Shown: in pieces, positions 46,857 through 55,374 of the stretch | How the letters are laid out: every line of letters begins with the position of its first letter | How positions within the stretch are numbered: position 1 is the stretch's first letter | Origin: Candidatus Microthrix parvicella Bio17-1 | GTDB taxonomy: Bacteria > Actinomycetota > Acidimicrobiia > Acidimicrobiales > Microtrichaceae | DNA length: 64,000 nucleotides | Direction: 5' to 3' | Assembly (NCBI RefSeq): GCF_000299415.1 | Contig: NZ_AMPG01000002.1 | Location: 682,001 to 746,000, forward strand | Notes under the pieces: generated by a model | The model's input: the letters and a program-made list of their open reading frames with translations, nothing else | Told to the model about the DNA's origin: nothing | Databases searched by the model: none | Translations under genes and position numbers: made by a program

Positions 46857-47684
46857 CTAGATCGCACCCATCCTGGCCGAGGCCGAAGCGATGGTGAGTC
46901 CGAAGAGGAACACGGCGCCCGCACCCACGATGGCCACCCGGGCCGATCTCGGCAGCTGAGACCTTGGAGCGGCAAACAGCACGACGCCCGCAACCACGCC
47001 GGCCACGAAGCCCCCGAGTTGGCCACCCACCGAGATCGAGCCCCGAAACGCCAATGTGACGACGACGTTCAACAACACCAGGCCACCCAAACCCGAACTC
47101 CACAGGTTCACCCCCTGGGTGATCTGCAGCACCACCAGCGCGCCCATCAACGCGAATCCGGCGCCCGACGCACCCACCGGGACGCCAAGTGGGTTCGACA
47201 GCCAGACCACGCCCAAGGCGCCACCCAACAGGCCCGCCATGTACAACGCCACCAGGCCGACCTTGCCGAGGCGGGCCTCCAGCGCCGAGCCGAACACCCA
47301 GATAAACAGCATGTTCATCGCGAGGTGGAACGGGCCGTCGTGCAGGAACGCGCCGGTGATCACCCGCCACCACTCCCCCGCCGCCACCGACGCCGTGTCG
47401 TCGGCAAACACGTACCAGGCCTCGACACCCCGCAGGTTGGCGGAGTAGATCACCGAAGCCACGAACGCAACCACGTTCAGCCCGATGATGACCTTGGTGG
47501 CGATGGGATCGTCGGCCCGCCGAACCGGCAAGGTGCGTTGTGCCCCGCTTCGGAGGCAGTCTGGGCAGTGAAAGCCGACAGAGGCCGACGTCATGCACGA
47601 CGGACAGATGGGTCGATCGCAGCGTTGACACGCAACGGCGGCCGCTCGGTCGGGGTGGCGGGTGCAGGTGGCGGTGGATTCCAT
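46857..47684 (-). CDS. Rhomboid-family membrane protein with N-terminal zinc finger; catalytic His missing
   Basis: A 275-residue protein. Residues 5-45 form a B-box-like zinc motif (Cys7, His10, Cys19, Cys22, Cys27, Cys30, His39, Cys40, Cys43). Six or seven membrane helices follow. The rhomboid nucleophile Ser173 is present in GASGAG, and HLAMNMLF supplies the usual His120 and Asn124. The catalytic His of the sixth helix, normally in a HLGG context, is replaced by Gln222 (GGQLGGFVAG, codon CAA). Proteolysis is therefore doubtful; a binding or quality-control role like that of inactive rhomboids is possible. Zinc-finger rhomboids are common in actinobacteria. Confidence 0.85.
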   Translation of the reverse strand: MESTATCTRHPDRAAAVACQRCDRPICPSCMTSASVGFHCPDCLRSGAQRTLPVRRADDPIATKVIIGLNVVAFVASVIYSANLRGVEAWYVFADDTASVAAGEWWRVITGAFLHDGPFHLAMNMLFIWVFGSALEARLGKVGLVALYMAGLLGGALGVVWLSNPLGVPVGASGAGFALMGALVVLQITQGVNLWSSGLGGLVLLNVVVTLAFRGSISVGGQLGGFVAGVVAGVVLFAAPRSQLPRSARVAIVGAGAVFLFGLTIASASARMGAI

Positions 47685-48659
47685 GGGACGCTCAAGCTTG
47701 GCGCACGAACGCCGATGGCGCCCATCGGTCGGGTCGCTGCTGAGAGGCTTCCTTGGAGCGCCGTGCCCGTGTGGGTCCCGACGGAAAGCAGGTTCAGCGC
47801 GCCGATCTGGCGAGCCAAGAACCGACTGGGCAGTAGGTGAACGCAGCGGCCGTGCGAAGCAAACCCAGGTGACGGTCAACACCAAAGAACCGCCGGTGAC
47901 GCCCTTGACACACCAGCCAATATGAACTCCTGCTTACTCGCCGTTGTCGTGCGTCGTTCACACTGCAAACACCAACGCAGGCAACTGCGCCGGGCCAGAG
48001 CTAGAGTTGACGTTCAGCTTTCGAGGGAGAAGCCATAGAGTTTCGTCTGAGAAAATCTCTGGTGGGTGTCGCCTTGGTCGAGCACGTGGGCCTCCAACTG
48101 GACGGCGGGTCTCGACCCCACGGGCATCGGGTGGAACAGCAATCAGGCGGGTGCTCGATCAGCCGATATTTGATGTGTCGTTCTACAGGGTGATGGCACC
48201 ACACCCGAGAGCCCATGTAGATCCGGCAAAAGGTTACGGGTCCTCCCAGCAACTCATGTCCAACGCGCTTTTCGTCTCACCAGACCATTCGCGTCAGGCC
48301 TTCCTCCACCGCGGCAGGGTGACCGGCGGGAGCGTTTGGCATAACTCTGCCGACAGCGTCCGTTCGACCGATGGGCAACTGGATCTCAACCCCGCATGGA
48401 CCATGGACCTCATCGGGGGCGATTTCGGGCACCCCTCATTCTTTCCCCATGACGGCAAGTTGTTGTTGATGGGCACGCACCCCACCACGGACTCTTTCTC
48501 ATATATCTCAAGTCCGGACGGACAAGCCTCGATCAACGCAGCAATGACGGCGCTGGGCGGCGGTCCCCATCAACTCGAGACGGTCGCGGCTCGACCCCCG
48601 GGTGGAGCCGCCCCCGGGAGGGGTGTCCTGCACCCGGTCGAGTCTCCACGGGTGCTCCG
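47685..48659. other. Lower-GC region with no clear intact gene
   Basis: A 975-bp stretch between the rhomboid start and the deacetylase. From about 47860 to 48560 the base composition is visibly less G+C rich than its neighbours, with A/T-rich words such as those at 48040-48060. One open frame covers part of it (see the remnant entry). No insertion-sequence ends, tRNA or repeats are seen. Confidence 0.5.
48190..48650 (+). pseudogene. Possible gene remnant of unknown family
   Basis: A plus-strand frame, open from before 47944 to 48807, has protein-like composition roughly between 48150 and 48560 (for example QLMSNALFVSPDHSRQAF, LNPAWTMDLIGGDFGHPSFF, DGKLLLMGTHPTTDSF), then becomes Arg/His-rich where the deacetylase frame begins. 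A GTG at 48190 is a possible start. Upstream, another frame (about 48035-48190) also looks partly coding, so an old frameshift is possible. No domain is recognised and the composition differs from flanking genes, so a decayed or acquired gene is the best guess. Confidence 0.3.
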
Positions 48660-50054
48660 ATGTCCCAGCCGGCAGCTGCTTCAACCAAGCCGTCACCTGG
48701 CTCGTCGAAACCGGCATCACCGGCGGCGCCGTTGCCGGCGCCCAAATGGCCATCCTTCGGTGGAGATGCAACGGCGGACCCACGCCCTAGAGGCCCGATG
48801 GCCTTGAAGTTTCCGGGCGTGCGGCTCCGCGCCTGGCGTGCTGCGCTGGTCGGCGTTGCGGTGGCTGTTCTCGTGGTCGGCCTCGTCGGTTCGTTGCGTT
48901 CTGAGCCGGACCAGCTACCGCTCACCAACGAACGAGCCGGGTCCGTGTGGGCAGCCGACCCCACGTCTACCACCGGAGATCCATCAGCCTCAGCAGATGA
49001 CCTTGAACGGCCGTGGATGCGCCGTTTCACCACCGGTGAGCGTCCGCCCCAATTCGTCATATTCTCCTTTGACGGTGGAGGCTACGCCGACCGCTGGCGG
49101 CTTTTCCTCGACACCGCCAAAGCATCGCAGGCGACGTTCACGGTATTCATGACCGGCACCTACTTCGTCCCAGAGGCATCACGGACCGACTACACCCCGC
49201 CCGGCAACGAGCCGGGCAAGGCCGACGTCGCCTTCTCCAAAAGCGACGAGCAGTTGGCCACCCTGTTGACCAACCTCAACCGGGCCGTCAACGAGGGACA
49301 CGAACTGGGCAGCCACGCTGTCGGGCACCTGTGCAAAGGCACCTCGAACGAGGTTGGAGCCACCTGGACCGCGACTCAGTGGGGCAAAGAACTGGACCAG
49401 TTCACCTCGCTTTTCCAACGCGCCAAAGACCGTGCACCCGAGCTGATCGGCGAGCCACTCCTCGCCGATCCCAACACGGTCGAGGGGTTCCGGGCACCAT
49501 GTCTGGAATACAACCGGGAGGCGCTGATACCGGCGCTGGCCGATCGGGGTTACCGCTACGACTCAAGCGCCATCGCCACCGGTGTCGAATGGCCCACTCA
49601 CGACGACGGTCTGTGGGAGTTTCCGATCTCAACGGTCTACTTCAACGGGGACCGCACCCTCACCCTCGACTACAACCTGTGGCTGAGGTTCAACGGCGGC
49701 AAGGACCGACCCGAAGTCGCCCCCGCCATGCGGGCTCGAACCACCGAGGTTTACGACACGGTCCTCGCCTCTGTCCTCGCTGGAAATCGTGCACCGCTGG
49801 TGATCGCAAACCACTTCAACAACTGGAGCGGCAACGCCTTCAACCCGGCTACCGCCGACTTCATGGCAGACGCGTGCCTGCGACCCGACGTCCAATGTGT
49901 GCCGTTCACCGTCGTGGTCGACTGGCTCGAGCTGCAAACACCCGACTACCTCAACAACATGAGAGCCGAACCCACCGGTCACATCGACATCCCAACGAAT
50001 GGAGATACCGCGGCTGATGGCCTGCAAGGCACCCGCGCTCCCGAGGGAGCTTGA
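48660..50054 (+). CDS. Polysaccharide deacetylase-like protein, membrane-anchored
   Basis: A 464-residue protein (or 418 from the ATG at 48798, which has AGAGG upstream). One transmembrane helix (ALVGVAVAVLVVGLVGSL) anchors an extracytoplasmic NodB-like domain. Motif 1 reads FSFDGGG, keeping the base Asp but with Gly where the metal-binding Asp usually stands. Motif 2 is GSHAVGH, motif 3 GFRAPCLEYN, the last His is in IANHFNNWSG. This variant (SFDG) is seen in a group of actinobacterial deacetylase-like proteins. It would remove acetyl groups from a cell-wall glycan if active. It is separated from flanking genes and may have its own promoter. Confidence 0.82.
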   Translation: MSQPAAASTKPSPGSSKPASPAAPLPAPKWPSFGGDATADPRPRGPMALKFPGVRLRAWRAALVGVAVAVLVVGLVGSLRSEPDQLPLTNERAGSVWAADPTSTTGDPSASADDLERPWMRRFTTGERPPQFVIFSFDGGGYADRWRLFLDTAKASQATFTVFMTGTYFVPEASRTDYTPPGNEPGKADVAFSKSDEQLATLLTNLNRAVNEGHELGSHAVGHLCKGTSNEVGATWTATQWGKELDQFTSLFQRAKDRAPELIGEPLLADPNTVEGFRAPCLEYNREALIPALADRGYRYDSSAIATGVEWPTHDDGLWEFPISTVYFNGDRTLTLDYNLWLRFNGGKDRPEVAPAMRARTTEVYDTVLASVLAGNRAPLVIANHFNNWSGNAFNPATADFMADACLRPDVQCVPFTVVVDWLELQTPDYLNNMRAEPTGHIDIPTNGDTAADGLQGTRAPEGA

Positions 50055-50095
50055 GGTTCTGTTGCGAACGGTCGAATCGCTGCTTGAGCCCAGCT

Positions 50096-51400
50096 TTAGC
50101 CCCAGGGGGACTCATGGGTCTCGGGCATGACGTTGGTGAGCTGATGCTCCAGCTCGAACACCCGCAACAGCGCATCGCGTGCCTCGCGCCCGGCCGGCAG
50201 CAGGCGGTGCACCTCGTCGACCGACGTGTAGCCCCCGACGAGATGGCTCACGACCCGCTCCTCCCACGAATCCGCCAACACGTCCAACTCGCGGTCACGC
50301 TCGAAGTCGTCCTCCAGGTAGTGCTCAGTCATCGTGCGGGCGGCCCGCCCCAATGACACGACCAGCCTGCCCAGGTCGCGCAGCGGCGACACGTTTTGAC
50401 GGAGCTCCGAATACGGTCGACCGTCACCCTCAAAGTTGTGCGGGATCCAACCCTGCATGGTCTGTGCCACGTTGCCAAGGTGCAGGTTGCCGTGGGTTCG
50501 AATCGATCGACCGAGGTCTTCCGCGCCTTGCAAGCGCTGTAAGACGCCCTCCAGGCGGTCAAAACGGATTCGGCCCGACCCCAACCGGTGCAATGGGGCA
50601 AGCAGCAACTCGGCCCATGCCCCGCCATCGGCCGGTTCGCTCTCAAAGGTCGTCCCAAGCGCCACGTGCATCTCGGCAACACCGCGCCCGATCTGCTCCA
50701 TCTCGTCGGCCACATCATTGCGCGCCAGACGCGGCGGTACCCGCGCCTCAAACAGTTGCCGCAGGCTGGCGGCGACCAGGTCGAGGCCATCCTGGCGGAT
50801 ACGAAGGCTTGAGCGAAGGGCAAGGGCCACCTGGCCGTTGCGCGTCACCTGCTCGGCGATCGGCGCCACCCTCCCCACCTCGGCGCGGGCCATGGCGGCG
50901 GGCAGTTCCACATCGGGGTTGGGCAGGTCGCTCACCTGCCGATGGGCTTTGATCTCCCATCGCACATCGATCAGCACCGTCGGCGAGATGCCTCCCCACG
51001 GCAGAACCGTCAGCGCATCGGGCGCCACTGCGGTGTCGACGACGTGGGGCATCAGCGCCCTGATGGCGCTGAGCGCCCCCGCCCGCCAGGCCATGGCTTC
51101 GAACACCACCAGCGTTCGCCCATCCACCTCGACTTCACCGATGACCGCATCGGGGTCGATGTCCGATGGCACCTCGGTGCGCACGGCGACGATCAGGCGA
51201 TACCGCTCGGCAACACCGCCGCCAAACATTGCCCGCACGTCCACCCAGCCAATGGCCGGATCGCGAACGATCGTCTCGGTGTCCAGCACCTCCACGCCCA
51301 GCAGCGTGGCCGCCGACCTGGACAGCCAGGTCTGCCGTCGCAGCCAACCGGGCAACACCCGTGCAAGCGACGCAGCGAACCCGCTGTCGATGACCTGCAT
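50096..51400 (-). CDS. Degenerate maltokinase-like (aminoglycoside-phosphotransferase fold) protein
   Basis: A 434-residue protein aligning by eye with actinobacterial maltokinase (Mak), which makes maltose 1-phosphate for the GlgE pathway. The N-terminal cap LPGWLRRQTW matches, and the C-terminal lobe has HGNLHLGNV (303-311), NFEGDGRPYSELRQNVSPLRDLG. In active Mak these read HGDLHLGQV and DFEGEP: the catalytic base Asp is Asn305 here and the metal-binding Asp is Asn322. Both are Asn codons (AAC). Phosphotransfer is therefore unlikely, although the fold seems intact. It overlaps the enoyl-CoA hydratase stop as TGATG. Other GlgE-pathway genes are not in the window. Confidence 0.72.
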   Translation of the reverse strand: MQVIDSGFAASLARVLPGWLRRQTWLSRSAATLLGVEVLDTETIVRDPAIGWVDVRAMFGGGVAERYRLIVAVRTEVPSDIDPDAVIGEVEVDGRTLVVFEAMAWRAGALSAIRALMPHVVDTAVAPDALTVLPWGGISPTVLIDVRWEIKAHRQVSDLPNPDVELPAAMARAEVGRVAPIAEQVTRNGQVALALRSSLRIRQDGLDLVAASLRQLFEARVPPRLARNDVADEMEQIGRGVAEMHVALGTTFESEPADGGAWAELLLAPLHRLGSGRIRFDRLEGVLQRLQGAEDLGRSIRTHGNLHLGNVAQTMQGWIPHNFEGDGRPYSELRQNVSPLRDLGRLVVSLGRAARTMTEHYLEDDFERDRELDVLADSWEERVVSHLVGGYTSVDEVHRLLPAGREARDALLRVFELEHQLTNVMPETHESPWG

Positions 51401-52221
51401 CAGCGGCCGCTGAAGTGGGCCTGGCCGGGGCCGTGTTGTTGAAACGACCCGACGCCGATGGCCGCGTCGCTGGTTGAGAACACCGCAGCGAAGGCATCTT
51501 CCTCCACGTCGAGTCCTCGCTCGAGGGTGCCCTCCATCCCCTTGGAGATGGCCAGCTTGGACAGGGCGATGGCCCGACGGGGCCCGCACGCAAACGAGGT
51601 GGCCAATTCCAACGTGCGTTGACGCAGGTGATCGTGGGGCACCACCTCGTTGACCAACCCCATGCCAAGCGCCTCGGATGCGTCCACCTGACGTCCGGTG
51701 AACACCAGGTCCTTTGCCCTTGACGGCCCGATCAGCCGGGCCAGCCGCTGCGTGCCGCCGCCGCCGGGGATGATGCCCAGCAGGATCTCGGGCTGTCCGA
51801 ACCGCGCCCGTTCCGACGCGATGCGCAGATCGGCCGCCAGCGCCAGCTCGCACCCGCCGCCCAGTGCGTAGCCGGAAACCTCCGCCAGTACTGCGCAGGG
51901 GAGGGCCTCCAATGCCCGGCTCGCTCGACGAAACGCCTGAGCAATCGACCGCACGGCATCGGTGTCCACCAAGGTCACCGCGTCGTCAGCCCCTTCGTCG
52001 GAGGCGACGAACTGGTCGATATCGGCACCGGCAGCAAAGAGCTTGGGCCCGCCCGTCAGCACGACCGCGCCGGGTGGATCCTTGGCCCATTCCGCGGCGG
52101 CGTCGCCAATGGCGTCCAGCACCCGGTTGGACAACGCGTTCACTTTGCCATTGCGAAGGGTGGCGATCACCACGTCGTCGTCGGTTCGCTCCACAAGAAG
52201 CGGAGCGTCGGCCTCGGCCAT
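51400..52221 (-). CDS. Enoyl-CoA hydratase/isomerase family protein
   Basis: A 273-residue crotonase-fold protein. The oxyanion-hole segments FAAGADIDQF and GYALGGGCELALAADLRI are present, the two usual catalytic Glu positions are kept in GGCELAL and FGQPEILLGIIPGGGGT. The length and ordering are those of beta-oxidation enoyl-CoA hydratases. Substrate chain length cannot be deduced. Its stop overlaps the start of the maltokinase-like gene, so they are co-translated, but a metabolic link is not evident. Confidence 0.9.
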   Translation of the reverse strand: MAEADAPLLVERTDDDVVIATLRNGKVNALSNRVLDAIGDAAAEWAKDPPGAVVLTGGPKLFAAGADIDQFVASDEGADDAVTLVDTDAVRSIAQAFRRASRALEALPCAVLAEVSGYALGGGCELALAADLRIASERARFGQPEILLGIIPGGGGTQRLARLIGPSRAKDLVFTGRQVDASEALGMGLVNEVVPHDHLRQRTLELATSFACGPRRAIALSKLAISKGMEGTLERGLDVEEDAFAAVFSTSDAAIGVGSFQQHGPGQAHFSGR

Positions 52222-52318
52222 CTCATGGACTCCTTGGTTGATGGACCCCGGAAAGCTACCCGCTTGCGGGCTTCACAACCCGACCAGGCGAGCGAGCAGC
52301 CGGGCGATCCCTCCGGAC

Positions 52319-53863
52319 TCAGTCGTTCCGGCGGCGTTTGAGGACAACCACAACGACACCGGCCCCAATCAGGGCTAGGCCGAGCAGCAGCAAACCTTGG
52401 GGTTGGGCACCCGTCGTGGCGAGCCCTCCCTGACTCGCTCCGGCCTGACCCATCGAGCCGGGAGCGCCAGGGGTTCCCCCCGATTGGGTGGCTCCACCCA
52501 CCTGGGCTGCCGGCTGAACAGGTGCTTGCGCCGGCTGCGCCTGGGTTGCCGGGGTCACCAGTGGCGGTGGCGCCGGTGCGTTGGTGACCGACACCTGCGG
52601 CTGAGTGACCGACACCTCCGGCTGAGTGACCGACACCTGCGGTTGAGTCGCCTGGACCGGCAACACGTCCGACGGTGTCGTCGTTGCAGGCGTCGTCGGC
52701 GACGGCGCGGTTTGGGCCGGCACGGAAGCGGTCGTGGCCACCTCGGGCGTGGTTGAGGTGGCCGTGGTTGAGGTGGGCGTGGTTGAGGTGGTCGTGGTGC
52801 TGGTCGTGGTGATGACGGTGGTGGTGGTGGTGGTGGTTGAACTCACCGCCGTGCCGGACGGCGGGAGGTATGGGGGTGCGGCTGTCGTTGTCGATGGGCT
52901 TGAGGTCGTCGTCGAAACGGTCGTGGTCGAGGTGCTGGTGGTCGTGGACTGTTCGCATTGTGAGATCAGTTGGGCGTCGATCGCCTGCTGGGCCAGCAGG
53001 GCCATCGCCAGCATGCCGGTCACGGTGGGGTGATAGATGTTCAGTACCGACACCCACGGGTCACTTGAGCACAGGTCATGACCCACGCTGGGGGTGTAGG
53101 TGTCCACGTAGTGCAAGGTGGCACCTGCGGCGGAGGCGCGCATGGCGATCTCCTCGTTCAGCGCCAGCTGGACCGCTCGAAGGTCGGTGCGCTCGGGGCT
53201 GGAGACCACCAGTGACGTCGGCATGCAGCTGAGCGTCCACGCCGGGCCGGTCGGTGATGCCGGCAACAGGTCGGGGTAACCCAGCACAAAGATCTCGGCA
53301 TTGGGCGCAGCGGCGGCGGCGTCGGACATGGCCTGCTGAATATCATCGCCGACCGGTCCGGAGATCTTGTTCATCAGGTCCGGCATGCCCGGACCGCCAT
53401 AAGCGTCCCGACAGTCGCCATCGGTGGCGCAATCGGTGATGATGTCGGTGAACCCCAGGTCGTTACCGCCGATGGTGAAGGTGACGACGTCGGTATCCTC
53501 CGACAAGGCATCCAACTGGCGGGGGTTGGAGCCGTTCTGGGCCGTGTAGAAGTCGCGTGTCCGCGCTCCTGCGCAGCTGACGTCGGTGAACGTACCGAAC
53601 TGGGCGGACTGCTGGATTCGAACCGGGTAGCTGTACTCGGACGAGCGGTCACATGGACCTGCGGCGTCGGGCAGCCCGTAGCCGCTGCTGTAGGAGTCGC
53701 CCAGCGCGACGTACTCCAGGTCGGCGGCAACGTCACACGGTTCGGCCGCCGCGCCGGTAACCAGGCCGAGCACGACCACAATGCTCGCCAGGCCCACCGA
53801 GCCCAGGCCGGTGACCACCGTTCGGACTCGACCTCGCTTCGCATTCCATCCACCGAAACCCAT
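52319..53863 (-). CDS. SGNH/GDSL-type esterase with Thr-rich stalk and LAxTG sorting signal
   Basis: A 514-residue secreted protein. A signal peptide (residues 1-41) precedes an SGNH hydrolase domain with nucleophile Ser57 in GDSYSSG, TIGGNDLG, and the C-terminal His in YHPTVTG. After about residue 290 come a Thr/Ser-rich stalk and Gln/Pro-rich repeats (QPQVSVT three times). It ends in LATTG, a hydrophobic helix (GLLLLGLALIGAGVVVVVL) and KRRRND, the LAxTG cell-wall sorting signal of class E sortases. It is probably an esterase or lipase displayed on the cell wall. The start has GGAG upstream. Confidence 0.9.
   Translation of the reverse strand: MGFGGWNAKRGRVRTVVTGLGSVGLASIVVVLGLVTGAAAEPCDVAADLEYVALGDSYSSGYGLPDAAGPCDRSSEYSYPVRIQQSAQFGTFTDVSCAGARTRDFYTAQNGSNPRQLDALSEDTDVVTFTIGGNDLGFTDIITDCATDGDCRDAYGGPGMPDLMNKISGPVGDDIQQAMSDAAAAAPNAEIFVLGYPDLLPASPTGPAWTLSCMPTSLVVSSPERTDLRAVQLALNEEIAMRASAAGATLHYVDTYTPSVGHDLCSSDPWVSVLNIYHPTVTGMLAMALLAQQAIDAQLISQCEQSTTTSTSTTTVSTTTSSPSTTTAAPPYLPPSGTAVSSTTTTTTTVITTTSTTTTSTTPTSTTATSTTPEVATTASVPAQTAPSPTTPATTTPSDVLPVQATQPQVSVTQPEVSVTQPQVSVTNAPAPPPLVTPATQAQPAQAPVQPAAQVGGATQSGGTPGAPGSMGQAGASQGGLATTGAQPQGLLLLGLALIGAGVVVVVLKRRRND
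52584..52646. repeat. Three tandem 21-bp repeats in the SGNH hydrolase stalk
   Basis: The unit GTGACCGACACCTGCGGCTGA occurs three times with single-base changes and encodes QP[QE]VSVT. A separate (GGT)n microsatellite, about 52817-52837, encodes Thr runs in the same gene. Confidence 0.85.
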
Positions 53864-53952
53864 CGACTCGCTCCTGCCCGTCGCAGACCATCAGCTGAAG
53901 ATCCGGACCCAGTGTGCCACCTTTCACATGCCATGGTCACCCTCGGCAGGCA

Positions 53953-54987
53953 TCAATCGTCGGTCAGCTGCTGAGCCAGACGCTCGATCAACCTGCTCGC
54001 GGCTGCCCACGGGTCGGTGTGCGCCTCCTCCACCTCTGCACGCAGCGCCCCGCCCCAGCCGGTGGCCAACAGGTCGTCCAACGCTCGACCCACTCGTGCC
54101 ACGGCCACCTCGCGCAGCCGCTGGGATCGTTGGGCGGAACGCCGACGGTCAAGTTCACCGGTGGCGTGCTGGTGGGCGACATGGGCCTCCAGCGCATCGG
54201 CCAACTCGGCCACGCCCTCGCCGGTGGTTCCAACGGTGGACACCACGGGTGGCCGCCACTGCGCCGGGCCATCGTCATGGCCTCCGGACAGATTAAGCAT
54301 GGATTCCAGATCGGTCACCGTGTCGCGGGCGCCATCGCGGTCGGCCTTGTTGACCACAAAGATGTCCGCGATCTCCATCAGCCCGGCCTTATTGGCCTGA
54401 ATGGCGTCGCCCCACCCCGGGTTGACCACCACCACCGTGGTGTCCGCCGAGTCGACGATGTCGGTCTCCACCTGTCCCACCCCGACGGTTTCCACAATGA
54501 CGAGATCCCGTCCGGTGGCACCCAGGACGGCGATGGCATCGTTGGTGGCACCGGTCAAGCCGCCAAGGTGACCGCGTGTGGCCATGGAACGGATGTAGAG
54601 ACCGTCAGCGCCGGCGACGTCGCCCATGCGCACCCGGTCGCCCAGGATGGCGCCGCCCGAGAACGGGCTCGATGGGTCGATGGCCAAGACGGCGACCGAC
54701 CTGCCACGGGCCAGCAACTCCGCGCACAGCGTTGCGTTCAGGGTGGACTTGCCGGCGCCGGGCGCCCCGGTGATGCCCACTGTGAGCGCCCGGTCCGGGG
54801 CCCGGTCTCCCGGCTCACGATCTTGCTGAGCGCGGTGGTGGCGTGCCCGGGACCAGCCGGCGCGAACCAGGGCCGAGCCTGCCGCGCCACCGCGTTCCAC
54901 CACCGACAGCGCTCGGGCCAGCGCCCGGCGGTCGCCGGCGTCGGCGAGGTCCAACAGTTGTTCGGGGTCGGTGGGCAGCGTTGCCAT
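53953..54987 (-). CDS. meaB: MeaB/ArgK-type GTPase, methylmalonyl-CoA mutase chaperone
   Basis: A 344-residue G3E-family GTPase that protects and reloads methylmalonyl-CoA mutase with its cobalamin. It has GITGAPGAGKST (P loop), AIDPSSPFSGGAILGDRVRM, VETVGVGQVE (Walker B), and NKAD. The ATG at 54987 is chosen over a TTG at 55017. No mutase gene is seen nearby, but the enzyme may lie elsewhere. A close ICM (isobutyryl-CoA mutase) chaperone function is possible. Its presence is consistent with propionyl-CoA metabolism, which may tie in with the malyl-CoA lyase homologues at 24.7-26.7 kb. Confidence 0.9.
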   Translation of the reverse strand: MATLPTDPEQLLDLADAGDRRALARALSVVERGGAAGSALVRAGWSRARHHRAQQDREPGDRAPDRALTVGITGAPGAGKSTLNATLCAELLARGRSVAVLAIDPSSPFSGGAILGDRVRMGDVAGADGLYIRSMATRGHLGGLTGATNDAIAVLGATGRDLVIVETVGVGQVETDIVDSADTTVVVVNPGWGDAIQANKAGLMEIADIFVVNKADRDGARDTVTDLESMLNLSGGHDDGPAQWRPPVVSTVGTTGEGVAELADALEAHVAHQHATGELDRRRSAQRSQRLREVAVARVGRALDDLLATGWGGALRAEVEEAHTDPWAAASRLIERLAQQLTDD

Positions 54988-55033
54988 GGGGGTGGTCCTG
55001 TGCGATCTTTCGTTCAACTACGGCGAACGCCAC

Positions 55034-55327
55034 TTAGAGCGTGACTGCGGTGCCGCACATCTCCTGCGTCGTCTCGTCGCATGCCGGGACCCACTCGACC
55101 GAGCGCACCGCGGGCACTCGGTCCGCCAGGATACGCGCCACCCCGGCGGACGGCGCACCTGACGCGCTGCCTGAGGAGGAGTGCCCGGGACAGGCCGCAC
55201 ACGATCCGACGAGGGACAAACGCACCACACCGGTCGCCTCGTCGAGGTCGAACAACATGAGGTCGGCGCCGTCGGCCTGCACGAGTGGGCGCAGGTCCAC
55301 CAGTACTCTGTCGACTGCTTCTCTCAC
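55034..55327 (-). CDS. NifU-like C-terminal domain protein
   Basis: A 97-residue NifU-C domain protein that may carry and deliver Fe-S clusters. The N terminus AVDRVLVDLRPLVQADGADL is the family opening, and the CxxC cluster site is GSCAACPGH near residue 43. A Ser/Gly-rich insert (SSSGSASGAPSAG) follows the CxxC and is longer than normal. The GTG at 55327 has GGAG about 9 nt upstream and a TAGAAT box at 55360-55365 about 33 nt upstream. It is divergent from the MFS gene and lies 47 bp before meaB on the same strand. Confidence 0.82.
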   Translation of the reverse strand: MREAVDRVLVDLRPLVQADGADLMLFDLDEATGVVRLSLVGSCAACPGHSSSGSASGAPSAGVARILADRVPAVRSVEWVPACDETTQEMCGTAVTL

Positions 55328-55359
55328 GTCACCTGCTCCAACACCGTCGGGTGGACGGC

Positions 55360-55365
55360 ATTCTA
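55360..55365 (-). promoter_or_regulatory. -10 box (TAGAAT) of the NifU-like gene
   Basis: On the minus strand TAGAAT lies 32 nt before the GTG at 55327, leaving room for a Shine-Dalgarno. This one appears to give a leadered transcript. Confidence 0.4.
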
Positions 55366-55374
55366 CCCCGCCAT

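Noticed and set aside
47685-48660. Insertion sequence as the cause of the low-GC patch
   Set aside because: No terminal inverted repeats, direct repeats or transposase-like sequence are visible.
50480-50505. GGTTCGAAT word resembling a tRNA T-loop
   Set aside because: It lies within the maltokinase-like coding region and no cloverleaf can be drawn around it.
52800-52850. (GGT)n tract as a regulatory element
   Set aside because: It lies inside the SGNH hydrolase coding sequence and simply encodes a Thr run in the stalk.
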